In this document: positions 48,490-59,200 of the stretch, one piece after another
Layout: each line of letters opens with the position of its first letter
Numbering within the stretch: position 1 is the stretch's first letter
DNA from: Bryobacter sp964387685
GTDB taxonomy: Bacteria > Acidobacteriota > Terriglobia > Bryobacterales > Bryobacteraceae
Direction: 5' to 3'
Length of the DNA: 64,000 nucleotides
Assembly (NCBI GenBank): GCA_964387685.1
Contig: CAYLXK010000004.1
Coordinates: forward strand, 62,001 to 126,000
Program-made: the position numbers and the translations under genes
The notes under the pieces: model-generated
What the model was told of the DNA's origin: nothing
The model's database searches: none
The model's input: only the letters and a program-made list of their open reading frames with translations

Positions 48490-50565
48490 CTATCGGTCCC
48501 CCACCACCTCCAGCACCGTGCCACTGTTGCCCGTGTACGTCAGGTAAACCCTCCCCTCGGGGCTCAACCTCACCCCCGGCCCCAGCGGCCCTTGCGCCGC
48601 ATAACGCCACACCTCTTCCCCACGACCATCGAAGCCCTTCAACCATCGCTGGTCGTAGACCCCAGTATTCTCCAAGCCGACAAATCCACCCTCCCTGTCC
48701 GGCGTGATCTGCCCGATCCCGTTGGCAAAATCCTTTGTGAAGACCACGCGCCCCTCATCCAGCGCATAGAGCCGCCTGCCCTCCTCGCAGGTCCCCACCA
48801 CCACGCCGCTCGCCAGCACCGCCGTCCGGTCCAACTTGCACTCGGCCGCATAGCTCCACTTCACCTTGCCTTCGATCGAAACCGCATACACCGTCCGCGC
48901 CGCCGTCTGCGCCACCGTCAGCCCGTTAGGCCCCTTCCACGGCGAACTATACTCGCAGCGCTGGTCCAGCTTCACCGTCCACCCTCGGGCGCCCTTCAAT
49001 ACATCTCCGCCGTAACAGGTTGCCTCGGGTGCCGCGTCCACACTCGGCGGCAAGCCCGCCAGGCGCAGTCGCTTCACCGCCTCTTCAGTCAATTCGCCCC
49101 CCTGCCCCGCCGCGTTAAAGCAAAACAACTTGCTTCCCGCGTAGCTCACCTCCACCCACACCCGCCCATCGGCCGCGATCGCAAACCGCATCGGCCCCGC
49201 CAGCAGCCCCTGCGACCACAAGAGCCTGCCCTCCTGCACCGCTCCCAGCGCCCCACCGTCAGACCTCCAATAAGCAATCCCATTGCCTCCGTACCCCACC
49301 CACTCCTTGCCGGGAATGCGCAACCGCGCCAGTAACTCCGGCTTCCGGATCGCCGCCCCCGGCGCGTAGCCCGGCAACGGTCCCCGCCTCGCACTCTCGA
49401 TCACCGGCGGCAACTCGTCAATCCGCGGCGCCATGTTCAAAGGCGGCAGCGGCGGCAGTTCTGCCTTTTCCGGCATCTCGACGCGCCCGGGCGTCGTGGA
49501 TTTTCGTCCCACCTGCACCGCGGCCGGTTGTGGCTTCCCCACCACCCACTCCCGCACCTTGAACACTATGCCCAGCGAGCCCATCACGATCATCGCCCAC
49601 CACCAAAACGACAGGTAGCCCTGCGCCAGCCTTTGCCGCCAGTTCCAGCGTGGTCCCGTCTTCTTTGGCTTCGCAACCGGGGCCTCTACCACCGGCTTGG
49701 GCGCCGCCTGCAGCCGCAACGCCTGCGCAAACTCCATCGCGCTCGGGTAACGCTGGTTCCTCTCTTTGCTCAACGCCTTCAAGATCGCCGCATTCATCGT
49801 CGAAGGCACATTCGCCAGCGGCGGCGGCGTCACATACATGTGAAAGTACGCCGGCTCCGCACCGCCCGTCGGCAACCGCCCCGACAAGCACTGGTACGCA
49901 ATCAAGCCCAACGCGTACACATCCGTCTCCACACTCGGCGCCTCCCCGCGAAACTGTTCCGGAGCCATGTACACCGGGGTTCCCACCACCCTGCCCGACG
50001 CATCCACCTTCGATAGCTGCTCGGTCACTTTCGCTAGCCCAAAATCCGTAACCTTCAAATGCGTGCTCAGCATCGTCGCCGGAAAGCTTCCATCGCGCTC
50101 GTAACGCCGCCGGTCATCCCCCTCCAGCGCCACCAATAAATTCGACGGCTTCAAGTCCCGATGCACCACCCCGCGCGAGTGCGCCAGCGTCAGCCCCTCG
50201 GCCACTTCATCGATCACATGCGCCGTTTCCTCCGCCGTCAATACTGGCCTCTGGCGCAGGATCTTGTCGAAGCTCGGTCCGCATACGTACTCGAGCACGA
50301 TAAAAATCCCCTGCTCGGTATCGGCTAGATCAAAGAGCCGCACAATCCGCGCGTGCGAAAGCTTGGCCATAATCCGCGCCTCTTGCACCAGCGCCTCGCG
50401 AATCGTGGGCTCAATCGACAACTCCAGCGGCACCCGCTTCAGCGCCACTTCCGTCTGCAATCTTTCATCGTGCGCCAGGTAAACCTCGCCCATCCCCCCG
50501 CGCCCCAACATCCCCTTCACCACGTACCGGTCCGCAATTCTCGTACCCGCCTGCAAACTACTCAT
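48490..50565 (-). CDS. Transmembrane serine/threonine protein kinase with beta-propeller-like C-terminus
   Basis: 691 residues. The kinase domain (about 12-275) has GRGGMGEV (21-28), Lys43, HRDLKPSN (135-142), DFG (174-176) and the activation-loop GTPVYMAPEQF. One membrane helix lies at about 320-340. The outer part (about 400-691) contains repeated short strands with Gly-Trp-like turns (WKGPNGLTVAQTAARTVYAVS, EGKVKWSYAAECK), similar to PQQ-type propellers used as sensors in bacterial Hanks-type kinases. All catalytic residues are intact. The start is ATG 50565; it is divergent from a sugar isomerase gene by 32 bases. Confidence 0.93.
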   Translation of the reverse strand: MSSLQAGTRIADRYVVKGMLGRGGMGEVYLAHDERLQTEVALKRVPLELSIEPTIREALVQEARIMAKLSHARIVRLFDLADTEQGIFIVLEYVCGPSFDKILRQRPVLTAEETAHVIDEVAEGLTLAHSRGVVHRDLKPSNLLVALEGDDRRRYERDGSFPATMLSTHLKVTDFGLAKVTEQLSKVDASGRVVGTPVYMAPEQFRGEAPSVETDVYALGLIAYQCLSGRLPTGGAEPAYFHMYVTPPPLANVPSTMNAAILKALSKERNQRYPSAMEFAQALRLQAAPKPVVEAPVAKPKKTGPRWNWRQRLAQGYLSFWWWAMIVMGSLGIVFKVREWVVGKPQPAAVQVGRKSTTPGRVEMPEKAELPPLPPLNMAPRIDELPPVIESARRGPLPGYAPGAAIRKPELLARLRIPGKEWVGYGGNGIAYWRSDGGALGAVQEGRLLWSQGLLAGPMRFAIAADGRVWVEVSYAGSKLFCFNAAGQGGELTEEAVKRLRLAGLPPSVDAAPEATCYGGDVLKGARGWTVKLDQRCEYSSPWKGPNGLTVAQTAARTVYAVSIEGKVKWSYAAECKLDRTAVLASGVVVGTCEEGRRLYALDEGRVVFTKDFANGIGQITPDREGGFVGLENTGVYDQRWLKGFDGRGEEVWRYAAQGPLGPGVRLSPEGRVYLTYTGNSGTVLEVVGDR

Positions 50566-50597
50566 TCGCGCAGTGTAAGATACTCCTGCGACGCCCT

Positions 50598-51494
50598 ATG
50601 CCTTCTCTCCTCCTCCACTCCGTCAGCTACGCCGGCTTCTGGGGCCAGCCCTTTCTTCCCGTAGAGCAATTCCTCGTCAAAGCCTCCGAACTCGGCTTCT
50701 CCGGCGTCATGCTCGCCGCCAAACGCCCCCACCTCTCTCCCCTCGATTACGACGCCCCCGCCCGCGCCCGCCTCCGCCATCTCCTCGACCAACTCAACCT
50801 CCGCGATACCGTCATCGCCGGCTACTGCAACCTCACCGCCGACCTAGATCACCCCGACATCCCCACCCGTGAAATCAACCTCGCTTACCTCACCGAACTC
50901 GCCCGCCTCACCCAAGACCTCGGCTCTTCCGTCCTCCGCGTCTTCACCGGCTACGAACACCCTGGCCACGACTACACCCGCCAGCTCCGCCTCGTCTCCG
51001 ACACCCTCAAAGAAGCCTCCCGCCGCGCTGCCGATTTCGGCGTCACCCTCGGCGTCCAAAATCACCACGACCTCGCCGCCGGCTACGAAACCCTCCACGA
51101 CCTCCTCACCGCCATCGCCGAACCCAACTGCCGCGCCCTCTTCGACGCCTGGGCCCCCGCCCTCCACGGCGACGATCTAACGCAAGCCGCCTGCCTCCTC
51201 GCCCCCCTCACCATCCACACCACCGTCGCCGATTACCAGAAGCGCCCCCGCTTCCGTTACCATCCCGCTCAGATCAACTACGAAGCCCAAACTCCCTATG
51301 TCCAGGCCGTCCCCATGGGCGAAGGCTTCATCGACTACGCCTCTTTCTTCACCGCTCTCTTCGAAGGCGGCTTTACCGGCTCCATCGCCTACGAGATGTG
51401 CTCCCCCTTGCGCGACGGCGCCGACCTGGCCACCCTCGACCGCTACGCCCTTCGCTTCCTCGACTACATGCGCACCGAATTCCCACGCGCCTAA
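50598..51494 (+). CDS. Sugar phosphate isomerase/epimerase-like TIM-barrel protein
   Basis: 298 residues, no signal peptide. The barrel strands and metal positions of the xylose-isomerase-like family are visible: GFSGVMLAAKRP, VIAGYCNLTAD, GVTLGVQNHHD (where Glu is more usual), ALFDAWAP, IHTTVADYQ and IAYEMCSPL. Such proteins are cytosolic sugar or inositol isomerases. The glutamate normally found in the EN-H motif is Gln here, so activity could be altered. It ends in a 4-base overlap with a convergent pseudogene. Confidence 0.8.
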   Translation: MPSLLLHSVSYAGFWGQPFLPVEQFLVKASELGFSGVMLAAKRPHLSPLDYDAPARARLRHLLDQLNLRDTVIAGYCNLTADLDHPDIPTREINLAYLTELARLTQDLGSSVLRVFTGYEHPGHDYTRQLRLVSDTLKEASRRAADFGVTLGVQNHHDLAAGYETLHDLLTAIAEPNCRALFDAWAPALHGDDLTQAACLLAPLTIHTTVADYQKRPRFRYHPAQINYEAQTPYVQAVPMGEGFIDYASFFTALFEGGFTGSIAYEMCSPLRDGADLATLDRYALRFLDYMRTEFPRA

Positions 51495-52290
51495 CGCTTC
51501 CACGGATCGGCCCAACGCGCGTCCCGCAGCGCCTCTTCATCCGTCAAGCACCGCAGGAACGCCAGCAAGTCCGCCTTCTCGGTTGCCGTCAATCCCAATT
51601 TCCGTAAAAGCGGGCTTTTCGCCTTGCCTCGGCCCCCTTCGTTGTAATGCTCAATCACGTCTTCGAGCGCCGCCATTCGCCCGTCGTGCATATACGGCGC
51701 GGTCACGGCAATGTTGCGCAGGGTCGGCGCGCGGAACTCGCCATCCAGCCCCGTATCGTGCAACTCCACCTTCACGTTCGTGCCCCCGGCAAAGCGCAGC
51801 GGCCCCGCTAAGCTCCAGCCGCCGTGGCACTGGAAGCACCCTGCCTTCTCGCCGGAAAAGAAAAGCTTTTCGCCGCGCCTGGCCGCTTCGCTGAAAGCCG
51901 CCTCTTCCCCTTCGTAGCGATAGCGGTCGTAGAGAGAACGCGTCGAGATAATAGTTCGCTGGAATGCCGCGAGCGCCTTCGTGATATTAGCCACACTCAT
52001 CTTCTCCCCAGGAAACGCCCGCGGGAACAAGCGCCGATACACCGGCTCTGCATCCAGGCGCCGAAACGCCTGCTCTTCGAGACAATCCAGCCTCGCGTTC
52101 CTCCACGTCAACACAGGAAACTGCCCCACGTTCACCCGGCTCATGCTTAATCGCCGATGAGCCTAACACGACATATTTGTCTTCGCCTATACAAGACGCT
52201 GTCTTCTATAGGGACCACTTACCGTCGTTCCTCTGCTGAGTTCCCTCTCCGCCCAAACACCACACCGGGCAATCGATTGGCTTAGTCGCC
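51491..52290 (-). pseudogene. Decaying di-heme cytochrome c peroxidase/MauG-type gene
   Basis: The intact part (51491-52144, 217 codons) is only the C-terminal half: NVGQFPVLTWRNARLDCLEEQ, then the second heme site GEKAGCFQCHG and RAPTLRNIAVTAPYMHDGR, the expected axial-ligand region. Upstream in the same frame, the minus strand still encodes AERELSRGTTVSG at about 52252-52214, matching the usual ELSRDGT-SC--CH region, but the cysteines are lost and two TAG stops (52189-52187 and 52165-52163) interrupt it. So the N-terminal heme domain has decayed. Full-length enzymes are about 330 residues and need both hemes; the upstream border near 52290 is approximate. Confidence 0.75.
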
Positions 52291-52406
52291 TCCCGGCCAT
52301 CCATCCCGCTTCGCACTCCCCGCCCCAAAGTCTCCGCCTCCGCCACTTAAATCCCTCGACGGCCGCTACCGCTTCTAGACTTCGCCCCGGCCGGCTGCGT
52401 CGGCCG

Positions 52407-53942
52407 CTACTCCGCGCTCCCCGTACCCTTCTTATCCGCCCATCGCAGGTTCGCCTCCAGCGCCGCCCGGTACGTCGCCGCCAACTCGCGATCCCCCGCC
52501 TTCTCGGCCGCTTTCATCGCGCCTTCCACCGTCTTCGTCCGATTCGCCTGCCGGCGCAGCGCCTTCTCAAACTTCTGTAGCGCTTCCTTGCCCTTGCCTA
52601 GCTCCAGCAAAATTTCCCCCGCCAATTCATCGGCGGGTTTGATCATATCGGGCGGCCCCGTTGGCCGGCCCGTGGATTCCTCGGCCACCGCCGCCTTTTC
52701 GAGCATCGCCAGCGCCTCGGTCAACTGCCCCTTGCGCCGTGCCTCCACCGCCTTCACCATCCACAGGAAAGCCTCGCACCGCGCCATCGCCTCTTGGTTT
52801 CCCGCCTTCTCGGAAACCGTCTTGGCCTGCTCGATCTTGTCTAGCCAAGGCGCAATTTCATGCCCTCTCCATGCCGCCGCCATCCCCTGCGCCAGTCCTT
52901 CCATACTTCGCGCAAAGGCCGTCGGCGTGTGCGCGTGCCCTTCTCCGCCGCTTACGCGGATCGTCACCGGGTCCCGAAACACTTCTTCGGCCCGCGCCCA
53001 AGACTCGGTCCCGATCACCAGCATCGCCCCCAATTCCGCCCAAAATCGGTAAACCAGCCCATCCCCTTGGGACTCCGCCACGTCCTTCCGCTTTGCTTCC
53101 CACACCTTCCAGGCATCCGCAAATCGTCCCTGCTGCAAATACCCGTATGCCAGCCAATATTGGCTGTGGTAATCCCTTTCACTCAGCTTCCGTTTCGTCC
53201 GCGTCTGCCAGTCCACACTGGCCGCCCAGCTCCGCTCGTTCGATTTCACCGTCTCTTCCCACATCCCCAATTGGAGGAATATGTGCGAAGGCATGTGGAT
53301 CGCATGATGGGATTCGGGCGCGATCGCCGCATACCGTCGGGCCGCCGGCAGCCCCAAGATGGCATGCTCCGGATCGTCAAACGCATGAATGATGTAATGC
53401 GCCGCTCCCGGATGCTCCGGCTGCTTGGCGTAAACGTCCAGCGCAATCGCCCCTGCCGGCATCCGCTGGTCGGTTGCAATTAGGGACAGAGAATGAAAAG
53501 TCGCCGCCTCCAGGTCGTCCGGGTACGCCTTAGCGAGCGCCCCCATTGCCTTCGCATACGCCTTCTCGCGCTCTTTCTTCGTCCCCTCGCCAAACAGCAG
53601 CTTCACCGCCCCCAAAAACATTTGCTCGCGCTTGCTTAGCTTCTCGGGCGCGGTGATCTTGGCCAGCGCCGCACGCCCTTCCTCCAGCCACACGCGATTC
53701 CACAAGGAATGGTTATGGCTCATCGCCACTCCCCATTGCGCCATCTGAAAGCCTGGCTCCCCCGCCGCGCAGGCCTCAAACTGCTCCCGCGCCTCCGGGA
53801 ACCAGAAGTTGTGCAACATCGCGACCGCCCGATTGAAGCACTGTTTGGTCTCCTCTTTTTGCGCGCTCACGGGGAAGTCCACCAGGCCCACCGTTGCCCC
53901 TTGGCTCATTGCCGTGATGCATAACAAAATCGCGATTCGCAT
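52407..53942 (-). CDS. Exported TPR-repeat protein
   Basis: 511 residues with a signal peptide (about 1-15). The body is alpha-helical with TPR-type repeats (for example FNRAVAMLHNFWFPEAREQFE; EALQKFEKALRRQANRTKT near the C-terminus) and a His-rich stretch HHAIHMPSHIFLQLG. Such proteins occur widely in Acidobacteria and other groups; no enzymatic motif is visible. It starts 58 bases from the divergent S9 peptidase gene. The 116 bases between 52291 and 52406 hold no feature that I recognise. Confidence 0.75.
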   Translation of the reverse strand: MRIAILLCITAMSQGATVGLVDFPVSAQKEETKQCFNRAVAMLHNFWFPEAREQFEACAAGEPGFQMAQWGVAMSHNHSLWNRVWLEEGRAALAKITAPEKLSKREQMFLGAVKLLFGEGTKKEREKAYAKAMGALAKAYPDDLEAATFHSLSLIATDQRMPAGAIALDVYAKQPEHPGAAHYIIHAFDDPEHAILGLPAARRYAAIAPESHHAIHMPSHIFLQLGMWEETVKSNERSWAASVDWQTRTKRKLSERDYHSQYWLAYGYLQQGRFADAWKVWEAKRKDVAESQGDGLVYRFWAELGAMLVIGTESWARAEEVFRDPVTIRVSGGEGHAHTPTAFARSMEGLAQGMAAAWRGHEIAPWLDKIEQAKTVSEKAGNQEAMARCEAFLWMVKAVEARRKGQLTEALAMLEKAAVAEESTGRPTGPPDMIKPADELAGEILLELGKGKEALQKFEKALRRQANRTKTVEGAMKAAEKAGDRELAATYRAALEANLRWADKKGTGSAE

Positions 53943-54000
53943 GGCGCTATTCTAAACCCCTCCATTTCCAAATGCACCCCCCGCTGTTACTCTGTTTCAC

Positions 54001-56037
54001 ATGCGTTTCACTGCCTGCCTGCTGCTTGCTGGCCTCTCCAGCTTCTCGCAGTCCCCGTCCAAACGTCCCCTTTCCCTCGATGACCTCCATAAGTTTGTCG
54101 ACGTCGGCGCCCCCCAGTGCTCTCCCGACGGCAAGACCATCGCTTACACCCTCTCCACCGTAAACGTCGATAGCGATAAGCGCGACACCGATATCTGGAC
54201 CATCTCCACCGACGGCCGCGACAACCTCCGCCTCACCTCCTCCAGCGAATCCGAGTCTTCCCCTCAATGGAGCCCCGACGGCAAATTCCTTGCCTTCACC
54301 TCCTCTCGGCCCGGTCCGGACCCCAAAGTCAAAGGCGCCCAAATCTGGCTCCTCGACCGCCGTGGCGGCGAGGCTCGCCAAATCACCGCCTTCAAGCAAA
54401 ACCTCTCGTCTTTTCTTTGGACCCCCGATTCCAAAGGCTTTCTCCTCATCATGAAAGAGAAGGATGCCGACGCGGATAAACCTCCCGCGGAACAAAAACC
54501 CAAGCCCATCGTCATCGACCGCTACGCCTTTAAGCGCGACGGCCAAGGCTACCTCTCCGGCCCCCACCGCAATCGCCTCTATCTCTACAGCCTAGATGCC
54601 AAAAAGCCCGAACTGGTCACCACCGAGAGCTTCGATGAAAACGACCCGGCGTTCTCCCCCAATGGCCAGCAAATCGTCTTCACCTCCAAGCGCGGTCCCG
54701 GCGACATTGATAAGTCCAACAACACCGACGTCTGGGTCGTCGATGCCAAGCCTAACTCGACCCCCCGCCGCCTCACTTCTTTTGCCGGCAGCGATTCCAG
54801 CCCCACCTGGAGCCCCGACGGGAAGTTCATCGCCTACACCCAAGGCCCTCTAGCCGCTGGCGGCGCCTACGGGATGCCCCGTCTCATGATCGTTTCCGCC
54901 ACCGGTGGCGAAGCCAAGCTGCTCACCGCCTCGCTCGACCGCGGCGTCTTCTCCCCCAAGTTCACCCCCGATAGCCGCGCCGTGGATTTCCTCGTCACCG
55001 ACGACCGCTCCGTCTGGCTAGGCCGTGTCCCCGTTTCCGGTGGCCCGATTGAAAAAATCCTCACCGGCCAACGCACCCTCCAAGGCCTCGACCGCAACTC
55101 GGCCTGTACCGCCACTCTCGCCGCCACCAGTAAGGCCACCGCGGAGATCCACCTCCTCGAAGGCGCCAGCCTCAAAAAACTCACCTCCCACAACGACCAG
55201 CTCCTGGCCGGCCTCAGCCTCGCCCAGGCCGAAGAAGTCTCCTTTCAGGCCCAGGACGGCAACGAAGTCCATGCCCTCCTCTTCAAACCCTTCGGCTACA
55301 CCCCCGGCAAGAAGTACCCCGCCCTACTCAACATCCATGGCGGACCCAACTCCCAAGACCAGCACGCCTTCTCCTTTGAACGCCAGTTGCTCGCCGCCGA
55401 AGGCTACGCCGTCCTCGCCGTCAACTACCGCGGCAGCGCGGGCCGCGGCCAAGCCTACGGCAACATCATCTCGGCCGATTGGGGCAATAAAGAAGTCCTC
55501 GACCTCCTTGCCGGCGCCGACTACCTGGTCTCTTCCGGCCTTGCCGATCCCGACCGCCTCGGCGTGGGCGGCTGGTCCTACGGCGGCATCCTCACGGATT
55601 ACCTGATCGCTTCCACCCCGCGCTTCAAAGCCGCCGTCAGCGGTGCCGGCACCGCCTTCACCCTCTCCTACTACGGTACCGATCAGTACATCCTTCAATA
55701 CGACAACGAAATCGGCCCACCCTGGAAAAGCCTCGACAAGTATGTCAAGCTCGGCTACCCCTTGCTCCACGCGGATCGCATCAAAACTCCCACCCTCTTC
55801 CTTTGTGGCCAGCAGGACTTCAATGTCCCCGTCGCCGGCAGCGAACAGATGTACCAAGCCCTCAAGAGCCTCGGCATCGACACCCAATTAATCATTTATC
55901 CCGGCGAATTTCACGGCATCCGTCGCCCCAGCTTCGCCCGGGACCGCCTCCAGCGCTACCTCGACTGGTACAAGAAATACCTTCTCGCCCCGTCTGCTCC
56001 GCCAAACGCGAACCAATCCGCTGGAAATGGCTTGTAG
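54001..56037 (+). CDS. Secreted S9-family (prolyl oligopeptidase-type) peptidase
   Basis: 678 residues with a signal peptide (about 1-18). The N-terminal half (about 25-390) is a beta-propeller with TolB/PD40-type blades (CSPDGKTIAYTLSTVN, PQWSPDGKFLAFTSSRPG, PTWSPDGKFIAYTQ). The C-terminal alpha/beta-hydrolase domain has the nucleophile Ser526 in GGWSYGGI, an acid in CGQQDFNVPVAG and the histidine in PGEFHGI. It should digest peptides in the periplasm or outside. TACTCT lies 7 bases before the ATG, again a start-proximal -10-like element. Confidence 0.93.
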   Translation: MRFTACLLLAGLSSFSQSPSKRPLSLDDLHKFVDVGAPQCSPDGKTIAYTLSTVNVDSDKRDTDIWTISTDGRDNLRLTSSSESESSPQWSPDGKFLAFTSSRPGPDPKVKGAQIWLLDRRGGEARQITAFKQNLSSFLWTPDSKGFLLIMKEKDADADKPPAEQKPKPIVIDRYAFKRDGQGYLSGPHRNRLYLYSLDAKKPELVTTESFDENDPAFSPNGQQIVFTSKRGPGDIDKSNNTDVWVVDAKPNSTPRRLTSFAGSDSSPTWSPDGKFIAYTQGPLAAGGAYGMPRLMIVSATGGEAKLLTASLDRGVFSPKFTPDSRAVDFLVTDDRSVWLGRVPVSGGPIEKILTGQRTLQGLDRNSACTATLAATSKATAEIHLLEGASLKKLTSHNDQLLAGLSLAQAEEVSFQAQDGNEVHALLFKPFGYTPGKKYPALLNIHGGPNSQDQHAFSFERQLLAAEGYAVLAVNYRGSAGRGQAYGNIISADWGNKEVLDLLAGADYLVSSGLADPDRLGVGGWSYGGILTDYLIASTPRFKAAVSGAGTAFTLSYYGTDQYILQYDNEIGPPWKSLDKYVKLGYPLLHADRIKTPTLFLCGQQDFNVPVAGSEQMYQALKSLGIDTQLIIYPGEFHGIRRPSFARDRLQRYLDWYKKYLLAPSAPPNANQSAGNGL

Positions 56038-56190
56038 GCGTCCCCAGACCCGGCCGCAGCGCGGGTGAGGTCCATCCATCTTGGCAATCCTCGCCCGCAA
56101 CCAAAACCGGGTTGACGGGAGTGCCGTCGCCCTCATCCAATCTCCCTGCTCGATAGCGAATGCAAAATGGGCCGCTTGCCCGCAAAATCG

Positions 56191-56223
56191 CCAGGGGAGC
56201 GCTCCATTCAAGCGCTCCCCTGG
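56191..56223. terminator. Bidirectional terminator hairpin between the S9 peptidase and second receptor genes
   Basis: CCAGGGGAGCGCT (56191-56203) and its perfect complement (56211-56223) form a 13-bp stem with a 7-base loop between two convergent genes. On the minus strand CGATTTT follows; on the plus strand there is no T-run. The rest of the 199-base gap shows nothing else I recognise. Confidence 0.7.
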
Positions 56224-56236
56224 TATTCGGTCTTGC

Positions 56237-59200
56237 TTAGAAGCTCACCCGCAGCGCCAACTGCACCTGCCGCGGGCTCACCGCCGTACCGTTGATCACG
56301 CCGGTCGAACCCGATCCCAATTGCGCATTCGGCGCCGCCAGGTTCACCGTGTTCGTCAGGTTGAACGCTTCCGCCCGAAACTGTACGGTCGCCTTCTCGA
56401 GAATTCGGAAATTCTTGAATAACGAATAATCCAACGTCCGCAATCCCGGATTCCGGATGTCCGGCGAAGTCCGCGAGACGTTGCCAAAGCGGAACGCCTG
56501 CGCAAAGCTAAACACCGAAGTATCGAACCAGCCGGCAATCTGTTGATCTCGCGTCAGCCCTTCGCGCTTGCCGCTCGTGCCATTGTTGTTCGGGCGTTGC
56601 CCCGCGCTGCCGAGCCCTGTGTTGTTTACGTTCTGCGTAATCAATACCGGCGTGCCCGTCGAGAGCGTCAAGATACCGTTCATCTGCCAGCCGCCCACGA
56701 TCGCATCGACGACGGGGTTCATCGACGTCAACATCTTGCGCCCTCGTCCGAAGGGCAAATCGTAGTTCGCGCTCACCACCAGCCGCCGGCTAATGTCCTG
56801 CGTCGAAATCGAGCGCTCCGCCGCGCGGTTATAAAAGTCCTGCTTGTTTCCCGCTTGGCCCAGGAAGGTCACTGTTTGCGAAGCGTCGTCAATCAGCTTG
56901 CCGCCCGTAAAGCTCATCAGGAAGCCCAGCCCATTCGTAAAGCGCTTCTCCACGCGTAGTGTAAATGCGTGATAGAGCGAATTCGCCTGCGGCTTTCGGA
57001 ACGCGTTCACGGCCGTGTACTGCGGGAAGGGCCGCAACAACTGGGAGCGCGATACGTTCGGCCGGCTCAAGGCCGACGTCGAGTTGGTAATCACCCCAAA
57101 GAACGGGTTCGGCACCTGATCGTTCAGCGCGTTGCCCAGATCGCCAAAGCTCGCCGGCAGCTGGTTGTAGGTCATCGAACCTTCCCCGTCCACCAGGTGG
57201 TTGCCCTTCGAAGCCAGGTACCCGGCTTCCACCACCATGTCTCCCGGCAGCTCGCGCTGCAGGTTGAAGTTCCACTGCTGGATCACCGGGTTCTGCGAGT
57301 CGTTAAAGAAACTCTCGCCGACACCCAGTCCCAGATTCGTCGCTGCGCCGCTATTGGGTCCCTCGGGTGATCCTAATGGCAGGTTGAACCCGTTCGGGAA
57401 CGGATTACGCAAATAGGCGTTCACCGTGCGACCGCCGTCGAGCGTGGCCAGAATCCCCGTCGAACCGCGATAGCCTTCCATGCCTGCCGATCCGCTCGAT
57501 CCGGCCGCCTGCATCATTGAGCCCGCATACATCAGCGCATAAGCTCCGCGCATCACCGTCTTCTCGTTTAGCTTATAGGCGAAGCCAAAGCGCGGGCTCA
57601 CATTATTGCGGTCCACCGGCACCTGGTAACGGTTATCGTCGTTCACAAAGCGCATCGCTCCCCGCAAATTCGGGAACTGCGGCACCTGCCCGGCAATCGG
57701 GCTGGGCGCATCGTAATCAAAGTAGCTGTACCGGTTGTAACGCTCCGTTCTCGGCACGTCCACGTCATAGCGTATGCCCAGGTTAATGGTTAGCTTCGAC
57801 GACACCTTCCAGTCGTCCTGCAAATAGGCGCCCCAATACACGCTGGAGCTGGCCGGAACCGGATCGTGCGAAACCGACCCGCCCGACATCGTACCTAAGA
57901 GGAAGCTGGCCATACCGAAGCCTTGCGTGCCCACCGCCTGCACCGGGTTCCGTTGCGTAAAGCCCTGGTTGAAGTCAAACTGCCCGGCCGGATTACCCAA
58001 TTGCAGGAAGTTCAAAAACATCTTGCGCCATTCCGCGCCGGCCTTGATCGTGTGGCGCGTCAGCACCTTCGTCCCCGATCCCGCCACCACATGCGAGTAA
58101 GGAATGTTCCGTAACGTCGTGAATGTCGCTTGGCCCAGCGACGTCACGCCCGCGACGTTAAAGCGCGGGAACTCTAAGTTCTGCGTCGCCGCCTGATCGC
58201 GCAACGCGGCCGGCAATCCCAATTGGGTTGTGTCGAAACCGGTCGAAAACGGGGAGCGCTGGTTATTGAATCGCCCAAAGCCATAGTTGAGGTTGAAAAT
58301 CGTTGTCGGGTTCGCCGTATAGTTCAGGTTCAGCGTCGAGTTGTAGTTCTTGGTCCGGCTCGGTCCGTCGCCCGACGGCGTACCCGGATTCCCGAAGAAG
58401 TTCACCGGCGAGTTGTCGCTCACGTTATAGGAGAAGCGCCCGAACATCGTCAGCTTTTGGCTGAAGTTGTGGTCGATACGCGTATCAAACTGGTGCCCGC
58501 TGCTGGCCGACTTACTGGCGGCAAAAAAGTTGTTCGCGTTCGTATTCACGTTCGTCGGCGCCTGGTTCGGTGCCAACCAATAGGTCCGCACGCGCGCCGC
58601 CACCGGGTCGATCCGTGAGGATGGAATCACATTGCCGGGGAAAGCCTGCCGGATAAAGTTGCCCGTCCCGTCGTTGGCCGCCGTCAGCGGATCGTAGACC
58701 GTAATGTCCTGCCCGCCCGCGTTCTTCAGCGTCGAGAAATCCCCGTTCACCCACTGCGCCGTCGGCACCGTGGTCGTAAACAAGCTCGCCTGCCGCGTGA
58801 TCGTGCTCTGCTCGCTCAAGAAAAAGAATGTCTTGTTCCTGATCACCGGCCCTCCCAAAGTCCCGCCAAACTGGTTCCGCTGGAAGGCCCCCAGCGGCGC
58901 CCGCGCCCGATTGGAAAAAAAGTTGTTCGCGTCCAGCTTCGAGTTGCGCAAAAACTCAAATGCCGATCCGTGGAAGGCATTGCCGCCCGACCGCGTCGAT
59001 ACGTTGATCGTGCCGCCCCCCGTACGACCGTATTCGGCCGCCAGCGCATTGGTCACAATCGAAAACTCCTGCACCGAATCCACCGGCGGCGTGTAGGCCA
59101 CCCCGTTGATCCCCACGTTATTCTCCGGCAGGATAATCGACGTCCCATCAATCGTGATCTCGCTCGAGGCGTTCCGGCCCCCGCTGATCCACGGCGTTGA

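Noticed and set aside
52291..52406. Possible small gene or RNA between the peroxidase remnant and the TPR gene
   Set aside because: No frame with conserved features, no hairpin with a T-run and no promoter-like pair could be seen.
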